34,065 nt of DNA from Streptomyces sp. UNOB3_S3 (GTDB taxonomy: Bacteria; Actinomycetota; Actinomycetes; Streptomycetales; Streptomycetaceae): NCBI RefSeq assembly GCF_020740895.1, contig NZ_JAILXP010000026.1:1-34065 (forward strand), written 5' to 3'. Numbering within the stretch: position 1 is the first letter of the stretch; each line of letters starts with the position of its first letter. A program made the position numbers and the translations under genes. This document shows, piece by piece, positions 1-6,743 of this stretch. The notes below the pieces were generated by a model. It did not search any database. It was not told the origin of the DNA and worked only from the letters and a program-made list of their open reading frames with translations.

Positions 1-75
1 ACCCAGGCCCCGCCCACGCAGCCGCCCGCTACCCAGCCGCCCTCCACGGCCTCGCCCCAGCCGGGGCCGTCGTAG
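1..75 (+). CDS. C-terminal fragment of a Pro/Thr/Gln-rich protein
   Basis: The first reading frame is open from the window edge to a TAG at 73-75 and encodes 24 residues made almost only of Pro, Thr, Gln, Ala and Ser (it begins TQAPPTQPPATQPP). This looks like the disordered tail of a larger protein whose body lies outside the window. A short CCGGG-AAAA-CCCGG hairpin at 96-109 follows the stop and may help termination. Function cannot be read from the tail. The only support is the open frame and its Streptomyces-like composition, so the call is moderate. Confidence 0.45.
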   Translation, partial: TQAPPTQPPATQPPSTASPQPGPS

Positions 76-348
76 GCCGGGAAGGGCCCGGAAGGCCGGG
101 AAAACCCGGTGGAGGAGTAGTGTGCGGCGGGGTACTGTGGCGCAGGCCATGTGCCCGCCGCTTGCGCTGCCCTGTGGAGGGTGCGTATGGTGGTAGATCG
201 TTTGATCCCATTTGCCCGGCGCCTGACAGAAGCGCGCCGTGTGGCGCGTTCCTTACCTTGCCGTGGCTGACCGCATCGAGGCGGTCATTTGTGAAGCCGA
301 CACGGAGCTTGGGCGCGTGCCGAAACTCCGGAAGGTTTCGCATTTCGC
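76..348 (+). other. Intergenic leader region upstream of the first DEAD-box gene
   Basis: This 273-base stretch holds no convincing gene. It contains the weak hairpin at 96-109 after the preceding stop and presumably the promoter and leader of the RNA helicase gene. No clear -35/-10 pair could be assigned by eye. Bacterial RNA-helicase genes often have long regulated leaders, so a structured leader is possible, but this is inference. Confidence 0.35.
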
Positions 349-2586
349 ATGTCCATTTCCACTGACACCACCACCATGCCCGAGGGCGTCGAGACGACCG
401 AGATCGTCGACGCCGTCGTCGAGGCCGTCGACGCCCCCGAGACCGTCGAGACGACCGAGGCCGCCGAGCCGCAGATCACCTTCGGTGACCTGGGCCTGGA
501 CGACGCCATCGTCCGCAAGCTGGCCCAGAACGGCGTCACCACGCCCTTCCCGATCCAGGCCGCGACCATCCCGGACGCCCTGGCCGGCAAGGACATCCTG
601 GGCCGCGGCCGCACCGGCTCCGGCAAGACCCTCTCCTTCGGTCTGCCGCTGCTCTCCACGCTGGCCGGCGGCCACACCGAGAAGAAGCGCCCGCGCGGTC
701 TGATCCTCACCCCGACCCGTGAGCTGGCGATGCAGGTCGCCGACGCCCTCCAGCCGTACGGCGACGTGCTCGGCCTGAAGATGAAGGTCGTCTGCGGCGG
801 TACGTCCATGGGCAACCAGATCTACGCCCTGGAGCGCGGTGTCGACATCCTCGTCGCCACCCCGGGCCGTCTGCGCGACATCATCAACCGTGGTGCCGCC
901 TCCCTCGACAAGGTCCAGGTCGCCGTCCTCGACGAGGCCGACCAGATGGCCGACATGGGCTTCCTGCCCGAGGTCACCGAGATCCTCGACCTGGTGCCGT
1001 CCGGCGGTCAGCGCCTGCTGTTCTCCGCGACGCTGGAGAACGAGATCGACACCCTCGTCAAGCGCTACCTGGTCAGCCCGGTCACGCACGAGGTCGACCC
1101 CTCCGCGGGTGCCGTCTCGACCATGACCCACCACGTCCTCGTCGTGAAGCCGAAGGACAAGGCGCCGGTCACGGCCGCCATCGCCGCCCGCAAGGGCCGC
1201 ACGATCATCTTCGTCCGCACCCAGATGGGCGCCGACCGCGTCGCCGAGCAGCTGCTCGACGCCGGTGTCCGCGCGGACGCGCTGCACGGCGGCATGACCC
1301 AGGGCGCCCGTACCCGCGTCCTGGAGGACTTCAAGGCCGGCCGTGTGAACGTCCTGGTCGCCACCGACGTGGCCGCCCGAGGCATCCACGTCGACGGCAT
1401 CGACCTGGTCCTCAACGTCGACCCGGCCGGTGACCACAAGGACTACCTCCACCGCTCCGGCCGCACGGCCCGCGCCGGCCAGTCCGGCACGGTCGTCTCC
1501 CTGGCCCTGCCGCACCAGCGCAAGCAGATCTTCCGTCTGATGGAGGACGCGGGCGTCGACGCCTCGCGCCACATCGTCGGCGGTGCCGGCGCCTTCGACG
1601 AGGACGTCGCCAAGATCACCGGCGCCCGTTCCCTCACCGAGGTCCAGGCCGACTCCGCGGCCAACGCCGCCAAGCAGGCCGAGCGCGAGCTGCAGGACCT
1701 GACCCGCCAGCTCGAGCGCGCCCAGCGCCGTGCGACGGAGCTCCGCGAGGAGGCCGACCGCCTGGTGGCCCGCGCCGCCCGTGAGCGCGGCGAGGACCCG
1801 GAGGCCGCTGTCGCCGCCGCTGCCGAGGAGCTCAAGGCCGAGGCCGAGGCCGCCGCCAAGGCGGAGGCCGCCGCTGCCGCCGCCATCCCGGCGCAGACCG
1901 AGCGCCGCGACGAGCGGGGCAACTTTGAGCGCCGCGGCGGTGGCTTCCGCCGTGACGACCGTGACGAGCGCGGTGGCGACCGTGGTGGTTTCCGTCGCGA
2001 TGACCGTCGTGACGGCGACCGTGGTGGCTTCCGTCGTGACGACCGCCCGTCCGGTGGCTTCCGCCGCGACGACCGTCCCTCCGGTGGCTTCCGCCGCGAG
2101 GACCGTGACGAGCGCGGTGGCGACCGTGGTGGTTTCCGTCGTGACGACCGTCGTGACGGCGACCGTGGTGGCTTCCGTCGTGACGACCGCCCGTCCGGTG
2201 GCTTCCGCCGCGACGACCGTCGTGACGACCGTCCGTCCTTCCGTCGCGACGACCGTCCGACCGGTGGCTTCCGTCGCGAGGACCGTGACGAGCGCGGTGG
2301 CGACCGTGGTGGTTTCCGTCGTGACGACCGTCGTGACGGCGACCGTGGTGGCTTCCGTCGTGACGACCGCCCGTCCGGTGGCTTCCGTCGCGACGACCGC
2401 CCCTCCGGCGGCTACCGTTCCGCCGGTGGCGACCGCCCGTTCAACCGCGACCGTCGTGACGACCGTCCCTCCGGCGGCTTCCGCTCCGGCGGCGGCGACC
2501 GTCCCTACGGCCGTCGTGACGACCACCGGGGCGGCAGCTCCTTCGACCGTCGTTCCGACAAGCCGCGCTGGAAGCGCAACGGCTGA
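349..2586 (+). CDS. DEAD-box ATP-dependent RNA helicase with RGG/RDDR repeat tail
   Basis: This 745-aa protein should unwind RNA duplexes in the cytoplasm using ATP, as in the RhlE/DeaD group that works in cold adaptation, ribosome assembly and RNA decay. Visible motifs are the Q-motif region (F67-PIQ), Walker A GRTGSGKT at 87-94, DEAD at 195-198, SAT at 226-228 and the motif VI region HRSGRTAR. A basic coiled-coil stretch at about 420-510 leads to a long disordered tail of GGFRRDD, RPSGG and DERGGDRGG repeats. Near-identical blocks of about 120 bp starting at 1957, 2101 and 2281 encode much of this tail. The ATG at 349 has only a distant GGAAGG at 330-335, and M10 at 376 is an alternative start. 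The gene is monocistronic, with a terminator at 2627-2662. A second, distinct DEAD-box gene lies at 18.3 kb. Confidence 0.93.
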   Translation: MSISTDTTTMPEGVETTEIVDAVVEAVDAPETVETTEAAEPQITFGDLGLDDAIVRKLAQNGVTTPFPIQAATIPDALAGKDILGRGRTGSGKTLSFGLPLLSTLAGGHTEKKRPRGLILTPTRELAMQVADALQPYGDVLGLKMKVVCGGTSMGNQIYALERGVDILVATPGRLRDIINRGAASLDKVQVAVLDEADQMADMGFLPEVTEILDLVPSGGQRLLFSATLENEIDTLVKRYLVSPVTHEVDPSAGAVSTMTHHVLVVKPKDKAPVTAAIAARKGRTIIFVRTQMGADRVAEQLLDAGVRADALHGGMTQGARTRVLEDFKAGRVNVLVATDVAARGIHVDGIDLVLNVDPAGDHKDYLHRSGRTARAGQSGTVVSLALPHQRKQIFRLMEDAGVDASRHIVGGAGAFDEDVAKITGARSLTEVQADSAANAAKQAERELQDLTRQLERAQRRATELREEADRLVARAARERGEDPEAAVAAAAEELKAEAEAAAKAEAAAAAAIPAQTERRDERGNFERRGGGFRRDDRDERGGDRGGFRRDDRRDGDRGGFRRDDRPSGGFRRDDRPSGGFRREDRDERGGDRGGFRRDDRRDGDRGGFRRDDRPSGGFRRDDRRDDRPSFRRDDRPTGGFRREDRDERGGDRGGFRRDDRRDGDRGGFRRDDRPSGGFRRDDRPSGGYRSAGGDRPFNRDRRDDRPSGGFRSGGGDRPYGRRDDHRGGSSFDRRSDKPRWKRNG
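1957..2400 (+). repeat. Near-identical ~120-bp in-frame repeats in the helicase tail
   Basis: Three blocks starting with gaccgtgacgagcgcggtgg at 1957, 2101 and 2281 are almost identical for about 120 bases. Shorter gacgaccgtccgtccggtgg-like units lie between them. They keep reading frame and encode the Arg/Asp/Gly-rich tail. Their near identity at silent positions suggests recent duplication or gene conversion, so copy number probably varies among strains. Confidence 0.8.
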
Positions 2587-2626
2587 TCCAGCGGCTGATC
2601 CAACAGCTGGTATCCGCAGCTGAACT

Positions 2627-2662
2627 GAGGGCCCGTACGGCATTCGCGCCGTGCGGGCCCTC
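2627..2662 (+). terminator. Intrinsic terminator of the DEAD-box gene
   Basis: A 15-bp stem (2627-2641 with 2648-2662, including one G-U pair) and a 6-base loop lie 41 bases past the helicase stop. There is no strong U tract, which is common for terminators in high-GC actinomycetes. Confidence 0.75.
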
Positions 2663-2754
2663 GGCCGTTCGGAGCCGCTTCCGGACATCCGCGCGACGTC
2701 CCGGGCCATAACGACTCGGGCATCCACGGTCGGCCGGGCTATGCTGCGGTGTGC

Positions 2755-2827
2755 GGGCCGTTAGCTCAATTGGCAGAGCAGTGGACTTTTAATCCATTGG
2801 TTGTGGGTTCGAGTCCCACACGGCCTA
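2755..2827 (+). tRNA. tRNA-Lys(UUU)
   Basis: The sequence folds as a complete 73-nt tRNA without an encoded CCA end: a 7-bp acceptor stem (GGGCCGU with ACGGCCU), a D arm, an anticodon stem GUGGA/UCCAU enclosing the loop CUUUUAA, and a T arm GUGGG-UUCGAGU-CCCAC. The anticodon is UUU, so it reads lysine codons. From C32 of the anticodon loop onward the sequence is repeated exactly at 13347-13392. The 3' part of the present gene was therefore supplied by the integrated element, which restores a full tRNA. Confidence 0.97.
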
Positions 2828-2831
2828 CCGC
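2786..2831 (+). repeat. attL: 46-bp attachment core at the tRNA-Lys 3' half
   Basis: The 46 bases from the first anticodon-loop position (C32) to four bases beyond the tRNA 3' end are identical to 13347-13392. The bases just outside differ on both sides (a/g on the left, t/c on the right). This is the normal footprint of a tyrosine recombinase that uses a tRNA gene as attB, and the repeats bracket an integrase gene and cargo. Confidence 0.92.
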
Positions 2832-2832
2832 T

Positions 2833-2867
2833 GGAGCCCAGGTCAGAGCACATCTGACCTGGGCTCC
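2833..2867 (+). terminator. tRNA-Lys terminator copy carried by the island
   Basis: A perfect 14-bp stem (2833-2846 with 2854-2867, loop of 7) follows the tRNA by five bases. A similar but not identical hairpin containing gcccaggtc follows the attR copy at 13394. The left copy is element DNA that now serves the tRNA, and the right copy is the probable original host terminator. Confidence 0.8.
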
Positions 2868-3417
2868 GTGGCGTTTCCGGGGCTTTGAAGATCATTAGCT
2901 CGGCCGATGCTCGGCCGAAATGTTATCGATCATGAATTGGCTGCGCGCCTCTGATGGGCGGCCGGCGAGCGCTGCCGGTCCGGGCTCCGATCACCCGCGA
3001 GTGTCTCTGTGACGTGAATCACGTACTCGTCGGTCGAGCGTAGCGCCGCGAGGGTGCTGAGAGCTAGGCGGGCGGAGCGGCGGCTACTTGGCCTCGTGAC
3101 GCCTCAACTTCCACCAGGGTCGCGAAGGTGCTGTTGCTGCCTCGGTCCCGCGCCTCATCCGGCGGTGACCGAGCGCCAGGCCCCGATCCGAAGGCGAACA
3201 GATGCGCCTCACTCCTGGGCTTCCGGGAGCGGGGCGCATCAATGCGGACCCCTGCCCTGATCACTGGCGGCATAAGACCGGGGCACCGCCTACTTGGGGA
3301 GCTGTCTCCGTCCGCCAAGGGTCGGGACTGACGCGTACCCGTCTTCCTGGGGTGGGCATCAGGAGCCCTCGGCATTGCCGCCTTGGGCCATGGGTACGGC
3401 ACCGAGCACGCCGTGGT
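2868..3417. other. Gene-free left end of the island
   Basis: About 550 bases lie between the tRNA terminator and the stop of tgmC with no convincing gene. Short open frames here have poor coding character and no ribosome site. It contains an interrupted inverted repeat, CGGCCGATGCTCGGCCGAA at 2901-2919, nearly matched at the right end (13180-13198), and a palindrome ACGTGA-A-TCACGT at 3012-3024. These could be recombinase-arm, accessory-protein or repressor sites. Confidence 0.5.
2901..2919. repeat. Left terminal inverted-repeat motif of the island
   Basis: CGGCCGATGCTCGGCCGAA differs at one base from CGGCCGTTGCTCGGCCGAA at 13180-13198. Both are internally symmetric around a short centre and lie within about 170 bases of the att cores, so they may be binding sites shared by the two ends, for instance for integrase arms or an excision factor. 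This is inferred from position and similarity only. Confidence 0.45.
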
Positions 3418-4635
3418 TCAGGTAGGCAAGTCCCAGCCCGGCCCCTCCGGGGAGCCGAGCCAGACCCGTTGGCGGTCCGGGGTGACGGTCAGGCCGAACT
3501 CGGTCTGGGACGGTGCGCCGGCCGCCTTCCAGGTGTCGATGGCGTCCTCGACGGCGTCCCACAGGCGCAGCGGGCCGCCCTGGCGAACGGTGAACCCGCC
3601 GTCCATAGATCCGCCGTCGGCGGCCGGTGCAAGCGTGGCGAAGGAGCGGCTCGGCAGGTCGATGAGGTGGTCCAGCATGGGGCCGTCATCCATGCTCATC
3701 CCGAGGTACTGGGCGCCCGGTACGGCGAGCTGCGCGACGAACTGCGGCGTCCACTCGCTCAGGATCTGCGGGCCGACCTGAGCCGGCCGTTCCTCGGCAG
3801 GTTGGACGAGGAGATCGGACACGCCAGTGAGTGCAGGCGCGGCCTGCGCGCGGGCGATCATGAACGATACGGTGCCGGGCAGGAACCGGCCCTCGGCCTT
3901 GCCGCCGTCGCCGACGGTCAGCCGGACCAGGCCCGAGCCGTACAGCCACCCGGACACAGTCGTCACGATGGTGCCGCCGGGCCGCACCTGCTCCAGCCAC
4001 GCCGCCGGGATGCTGCGCACCGAGCAGAACGCGATCAGCTTGTCGTACGGCGCGTTGCCGGGGTGGCCGAGCAGGCCGTCCCCGGTGATGACGGCCGGGT
4101 CGTACCCGGCGGTCTTGATCGCGGCGCGGGCGCGGTCGGCGGCGGCCGGGTCGGTCTCGATGCTGGTGACCTGCTTGCTGCTCAGCCGCTCGCACACCAG
4201 GGACGTCGAGTAGCCGGTGCCCACGCCGACCACCAGGACCCGGTCCCCGTTCTGGGGGTCGAGATCCTGGAGCATGCGCACGAGCAGGCTCGGCAAGGTG
4301 GACGAGGAGGTCGGGTCACCGTAGGTCGGGCCATCGACGTCCCCGGGGTGCACGCGGCCGTCGAGCTGGGTTACGAGTGTGTGATCGGTGTAGACCTCGT
4401 GCAGCCACGCGCCCGCCTCGCTGGGCCCGGGGATGACCGGGGCCCACTGGGTGCCCTGGGGGGTCTCGGCGCGGCGGAAGAACGCGCGGACGAATTCGTG
4501 CCGGGGGACGGTCTCGACAGCCGACCGCCAGGCGGTCGACCGTAGGTGCCCGTCGTGTTGGAGCTGGTCGGCCAGTTTCTCGCGCAGCTCGGCGGCGCGG
4601 ACCTCGTCCACCACGATGGGGGTGCGCTCGGTCAT
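3418..4635 (-). CDS. tgmC: PIMT-like methyltransferase of the graspetide system
   Basis: This 405-aa SAM-dependent enzyme resembles protein-L-isoaspartate O-methyltransferase but is longer, as in the ATP-grasp peptide maturase-associated family. The SAM motif is VVGVGTGYSTS at about 135-145, preceded by a Thr/Ser-rich PIMT-like loop (TSSSTLP, 109-115). Its likely substrate is the TgmB-cyclised peptide: in related systems such as fuscimiditide, methylation of an Asp leads to aspartimide formation. Start and stop overlap tgmB by four bases (ATGA at 4632-4635), showing translational coupling. The roughly 200-aa C-terminal extension beyond the methyltransferase fold probably recognises the peptide (inference). 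It is the last gene of the tgmABC operon, and the reading frame is intact. Confidence 0.9.
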   Translation of the reverse strand: MTERTPIVVDEVRAAELREKLADQLQHDGHLRSTAWRSAVETVPRHEFVRAFFRRAETPQGTQWAPVIPGPSEAGAWLHEVYTDHTLVTQLDGRVHPGDVDGPTYGDPTSSSTLPSLLVRMLQDLDPQNGDRVLVVGVGTGYSTSLVCERLSSKQVTSIETDPAAADRARAAIKTAGYDPAVITGDGLLGHPGNAPYDKLIAFCSVRSIPAAWLEQVRPGGTIVTTVSGWLYGSGLVRLTVGDGGKAEGRFLPGTVSFMIARAQAAPALTGVSDLLVQPAEERPAQVGPQILSEWTPQFVAQLAVPGAQYLGMSMDDGPMLDHLIDLPSRSFATLAPAADGGSMDGGFTVRQGGPLRLWDAVEDAIDTWKAAGAPSQTEFGLTVTPDRQRVWLGSPEGPGWDLPT

Positions 4636-5594
4636 GTGGGGAGTCCCTTCTCCAACAGGTCGGCCAGGGCGGCGGTGATGGCTCTGGTCGTGTGGTCGTC
4701 AACGAACGCCCACTGCCCATTGGGGTTGCACTCGTAGAAGCGCCACACCCCGTCCCGGCCGAGGGCGAAGTCGAACGCGCCGAAGGCCAGCCCGAAGGCG
4801 TGCAGGTAGGCGCGGATGCCGGTCCGGACCGGGCCCGGCACGTCGATGGGGTCGTAGGCGATCCGGTCGTAGTCCCATCGCCAGTCCAGGTGATCGCCGT
4901 CGATGGTGATGCGGGTGGCGAACAGCTCGTCGCCGACGGCGGCTATCCGCACGTCGGCGGTCTTGTCGACGGCCTGCTGGAACAGGTGGGGGCAGGCGGC
5001 CACGCCGTCGCCGATTGCGCCGGCGTCGACCGGCCGGACCCAGATCGTGCGGAGTTCACCGTCCTGGCGGTACTCGGTGGAGCGCAGCGGTTTGTAGACC
5101 ACCGGCCCGTGCTCCTTCGCGAAGGCACGGGCGGCCTCGGGGTCGTTCGTGATCAGGGTCGGGGGGACCTCGAGCCCGGCCCGCAGGGCCGCGGTTATCT
5201 GGCGAGGCTTGTATTCAGCGCTCGAGTTGCGGTGCGGGTGGTTGACGTACAGGCACTCGGGGAGGGCGGCCAGGAGCCCGCCCAGGCCGTGCCGGACCTG
5301 GGCCGCGGTGAACTCCTGGTCCTGGCCGTCCAGACCGTTGGGTGGCGCGTAGCGGGACGGGCGTCGGTAGTAGACGGCCCTGGCGTCTTCCAGGCCGAGG
5401 GAGCGGGTCGGGGTGGTGAGCAGGCCGTGCCAAGTGCGGCTGCGGCCCGCGTGGGCGGAGAACGTCACGTCGGCCGGCTGGCCGGGGTCGAGCCGCACGA
5501 CCGGGATGTCCCGGCCGTGCAGTTCGGTGATGACGTGATCCGCCGTCAGGTCGTCCAGGGCGGTGAGGACGACGACCGGACGAGGAGAGGGCAT
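4632..5594 (-). CDS. tgmB: ATP-grasp peptide ligase (graspetide maturase)
   Basis: This 320-aa ATP-grasp ligase should activate Asp/Glu side-chain carboxylates of the precursor with ATP and join them to Thr/Ser hydroxyls (esters) or Lys amines (amides). Signatures are YKPL at 167-170 (nucleotide-binding lysine), the basic strand around DVRIAAV (214-220), FDFA at 274-277 and ECNPNGQW at 288-295, whose Glu and Asn are the usual Mg-ATP ligands. The length and NPNGQW ending match the actinomycete SAV_5884-type maturases. It starts three bases after the tgmA stop, with AGGA just upstream, and overlaps tgmC by ATGA. All catalytic motifs are present. Confidence 0.93.
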   Translation of the reverse strand: MPSPRPVVVLTALDDLTADHVITELHGRDIPVVRLDPGQPADVTFSAHAGRSRTWHGLLTTPTRSLGLEDARAVYYRRPSRYAPPNGLDGQDQEFTAAQVRHGLGGLLAALPECLYVNHPHRNSSAEYKPRQITAALRAGLEVPPTLITNDPEAARAFAKEHGPVVYKPLRSTEYRQDGELRTIWVRPVDAGAIGDGVAACPHLFQQAVDKTADVRIAAVGDELFATRITIDGDHLDWRWDYDRIAYDPIDVPGPVRTGIRAYLHAFGLAFGAFDFALGRDGVWRFYECNPNGQWAFVDDHTTRAITAALADLLEKGLPT

Positions 5595-5597
5595 CGG

Positions 5598-5855
5598 TCA
5601 GTCCTGGTCGTTTTCCTGGTCGTGGCCCTCGTCGGCGTTCGAGGAGCTGGAGCCGTCGCCTTGGCTGGTGCGGGTCTTGGTCTCCTTGCCGGTGCCGGTG
5701 CCGTGCTTGCCCATCTCCATCGGCCTGCCGAGGGCGTCGTGGTAGACGGTGGTCTGCGTGGTGGGGTCCAGCCGGACGGCCTCACCGGCGTCGGTGATCA
5801 GCGACGGGTAGGGCTCCATGCGGGTCAGGCCCCATGGCTGAACGGTCGTGTTCAT
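5598..5855 (-). CDS. tgmA: Graspetide precursor peptide
   Basis: This 85-aa peptide fits the ATP-grasp-modified RiPP precursor family. The leader contains the PWGLTRM motif (8-14), the probable maturase recognition helix, and a TQTTVYHDALGRP segment (33-45). The C-terminal core begins around GKHGTGTGK (49-57), continues with Thr donors at T53, T55, T59, T61 and T63, then a GDG turn and four serines, and ends in Asp/Glu acceptors (D74, E75, D78, E80, D82, D84 region). That pattern of hydroxyl donors followed by acidic acceptors is expected for side-chain ester crosslinks. The chosen ATG at 5855 has GGAAAGGAA six bases upstream; longer in-frame starts lack such a site and add a non-conserved N-terminus. 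Confidence 0.9.
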   Translation of the reverse strand: MNTTVQPWGLTRMEPYPSLITDAGEAVRLDPTTQTTVYHDALGRPMEMGKHGTGTGKETKTRTSQGDGSSSSNADEGHDQENDQD

Positions 5856-6087
5856 GAGCGCTTCCTTTCCTCGATCGCTTGCGGAGGGTGCCCTCCCCAG
5901 CCCCGTGCTGACCGGGCCCGGCGCCGGGAAGGGCTGGCCGCCTCGGGGGAAGCGGCCGGGCCTTGTACAGCTACGGGAATGGAGCGGAGCTGTACAAGGG
6001 GTTGCGCGCCGACCACGCCAACACGTCCCGGAAACGAGTTGTACGGCCCGTGAGGAGCGCCGGGACGGCATTGGGCAGGGGGGCCGG
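5856..6087 (-). promoter_or_regulatory. tgm operon promoter with 12-bp inverted-repeat operator
   Basis: On the minus strand TTGTAC (plus-strand 5992-5997) and TAGCTG (about 5968-5973) are 18 bases apart and resemble -35 and -10 boxes. Both lie in a perfect 12-bp inverted repeat, CCTTGTACAGCT at 5961-5972 and its complement at 5988-5999, with a 15-base spacer. A protein bound to both arms would block RNA polymerase, so this is probably a repressor operator. A further TTGTAC-like box lies near 6038. The transcript would have a leader of about 100 bases with a GGCCGC/GCGGCC hairpin at 5936-5957. Confidence 0.55.
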
Positions 6088-6507
6088 TCAGTTCCTGGCG
6101 TCCGTGCGAAGCTCGGCCCAGACCCGTTTCCCCCATGGCAGGGAGTCGACCTTCCACCTGTCGGCGAGGCCGGCGACGACGACCAGGCCCCGCCCTCTCT
6201 CCTTGTCGAAGGGCGGCGTCTTGCGGACCGGACGCTGCCGGGACATATCCACCACAGCCACCCGGACGCGGTCCGGCCGGGGCCTGGAGACAGTCACTCG
6301 CAGGTTGCGGCACTCGGTGTGGACGACCGCGTTGGCAACCAGCTCGGACACGATCAGCACGCCCGTATCGATCAGGTCGGGCAGGTCCCAGGTGTTGAGG
6401 GCGGCAGTCACCAGGAGCCGGGCGCGGTGGGCGGACGCGGCCTCGCGGGGCATGGTCTGGGTGTAGGCGGGGACGCCGGTCCCGGCGGGGTGTGCGGTCA
6501 TGATCAT
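6088..6507 (-). CDS. RsbW-like ATP-binding regulator (HATPase_c)
   Basis: This 139-aa protein is a stand-alone GHKL ATPase domain like anti-sigma kinases RsbW/SpoIIAB, abundant in Streptomyces. The N-box SELVANAVVH has E55 and N59, a G1-like VVDMS follows at 86-90, and GRGL at 105-108 is the lid glycine motif. No transmembrane or sensor domain is present. Such orphan ATPases often pair with HTH regulators, and one is divergently transcribed next to it. The ATG at 6507 has GAGG six bases upstream; M3 at 6501 is an alternative. It lies upstream of tgmA in the same direction with a 232-base gap, so the tgm operon has its own promoter. Its target is unknown. Confidence 0.85.
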   Translation of the reverse strand: MIMTAHPAGTGVPAYTQTMPREAASAHRARLLVTAALNTWDLPDLIDTGVLIVSELVANAVVHTECRNLRVTVSRPRPDRVRVAVVDMSRQRPVRKTPPFDKERGRGLVVVAGLADRWKVDSLPWGKRVWAELRTDARN

Positions 6508-6675
6508 TGGTCGCCTCAGCGTTCCGGGGCCGCCACCCGCCCCCGGGCTGGGCGCGGGAGGGGACAGCGGCAGATCAATGCGCCACGCATCCGCACGCAG
6601 CGTGTCCGACGCCAGTACAACGGCGCCCCGTGCAGGGTCGTGAGGAAATGCTCCGCAAGCGCTGGTCACGGCCAA

Positions 6676-6689
6676 CCGGAAATTTCCGG
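6676..6689. promoter_or_regulatory. Perfect palindrome CCGGAAATTTCCGG, probable operator
   Basis: This 14-bp perfect palindrome lies between the divergent ATPase and HTH-TPR genes. It is about 54-67 bases upstream of the predicted transcription start of the HTH gene. Its position and symmetry suit binding by a dimeric regulator, most simply the adjacent HTH protein acting on itself and on the divergent gene. Confidence 0.5.
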
Positions 6690-6729
6690 GGCGCTCGCCC
6701 GGACCGCTGTGCTCCACGCGCCGTCTCGC

Positions 6730-6743
6730 TACCGTGAGTGCCG
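6730..6743 (+). promoter_or_regulatory. Probable leaderless promoter of the HTH-TPR gene
   Basis: TACCGT at 6730-6735 is followed after seven bases by GTG at 6743. No Shine-Dalgarno sequence precedes that GTG, and the upstream GTG at 6734 lies inside the -10-like box, so transcription probably starts at the G of GTG 6743. The -35 (around 6706-6712) is weak, which would suit activation or an unusual sigma factor. Confidence 0.45.

Noticed and set aside
1957..2400. Repeats in the helicase tail considered as a CRISPR or mobile repeat
   Set aside because: They are in frame, without unique spacers of constant length, and encode a coherent protein tail.
253..2727. 824-aa minus-strand frame rich in Thr/Val/Ala opposite the first helicase
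   Set aside because: It is the antisense of a GC-biased, repetitive coding gene; composition follows the helicase codons and there is no ribosome site or domain.
3064..3402. 112-aa minus-strand frame right after tgmC
   Set aside because: Close to the operon but poor codon bias, no ribosome site and no recognisable feature; probably non-coding left end of the island.
3202..4545. 447-aa plus-strand frame opposite tgmC
   Set aside because: Low-complexity Arg/Gly/Val translation, no ribosome site, and overlaps an enzyme with clear SAM motifs on the other strand.
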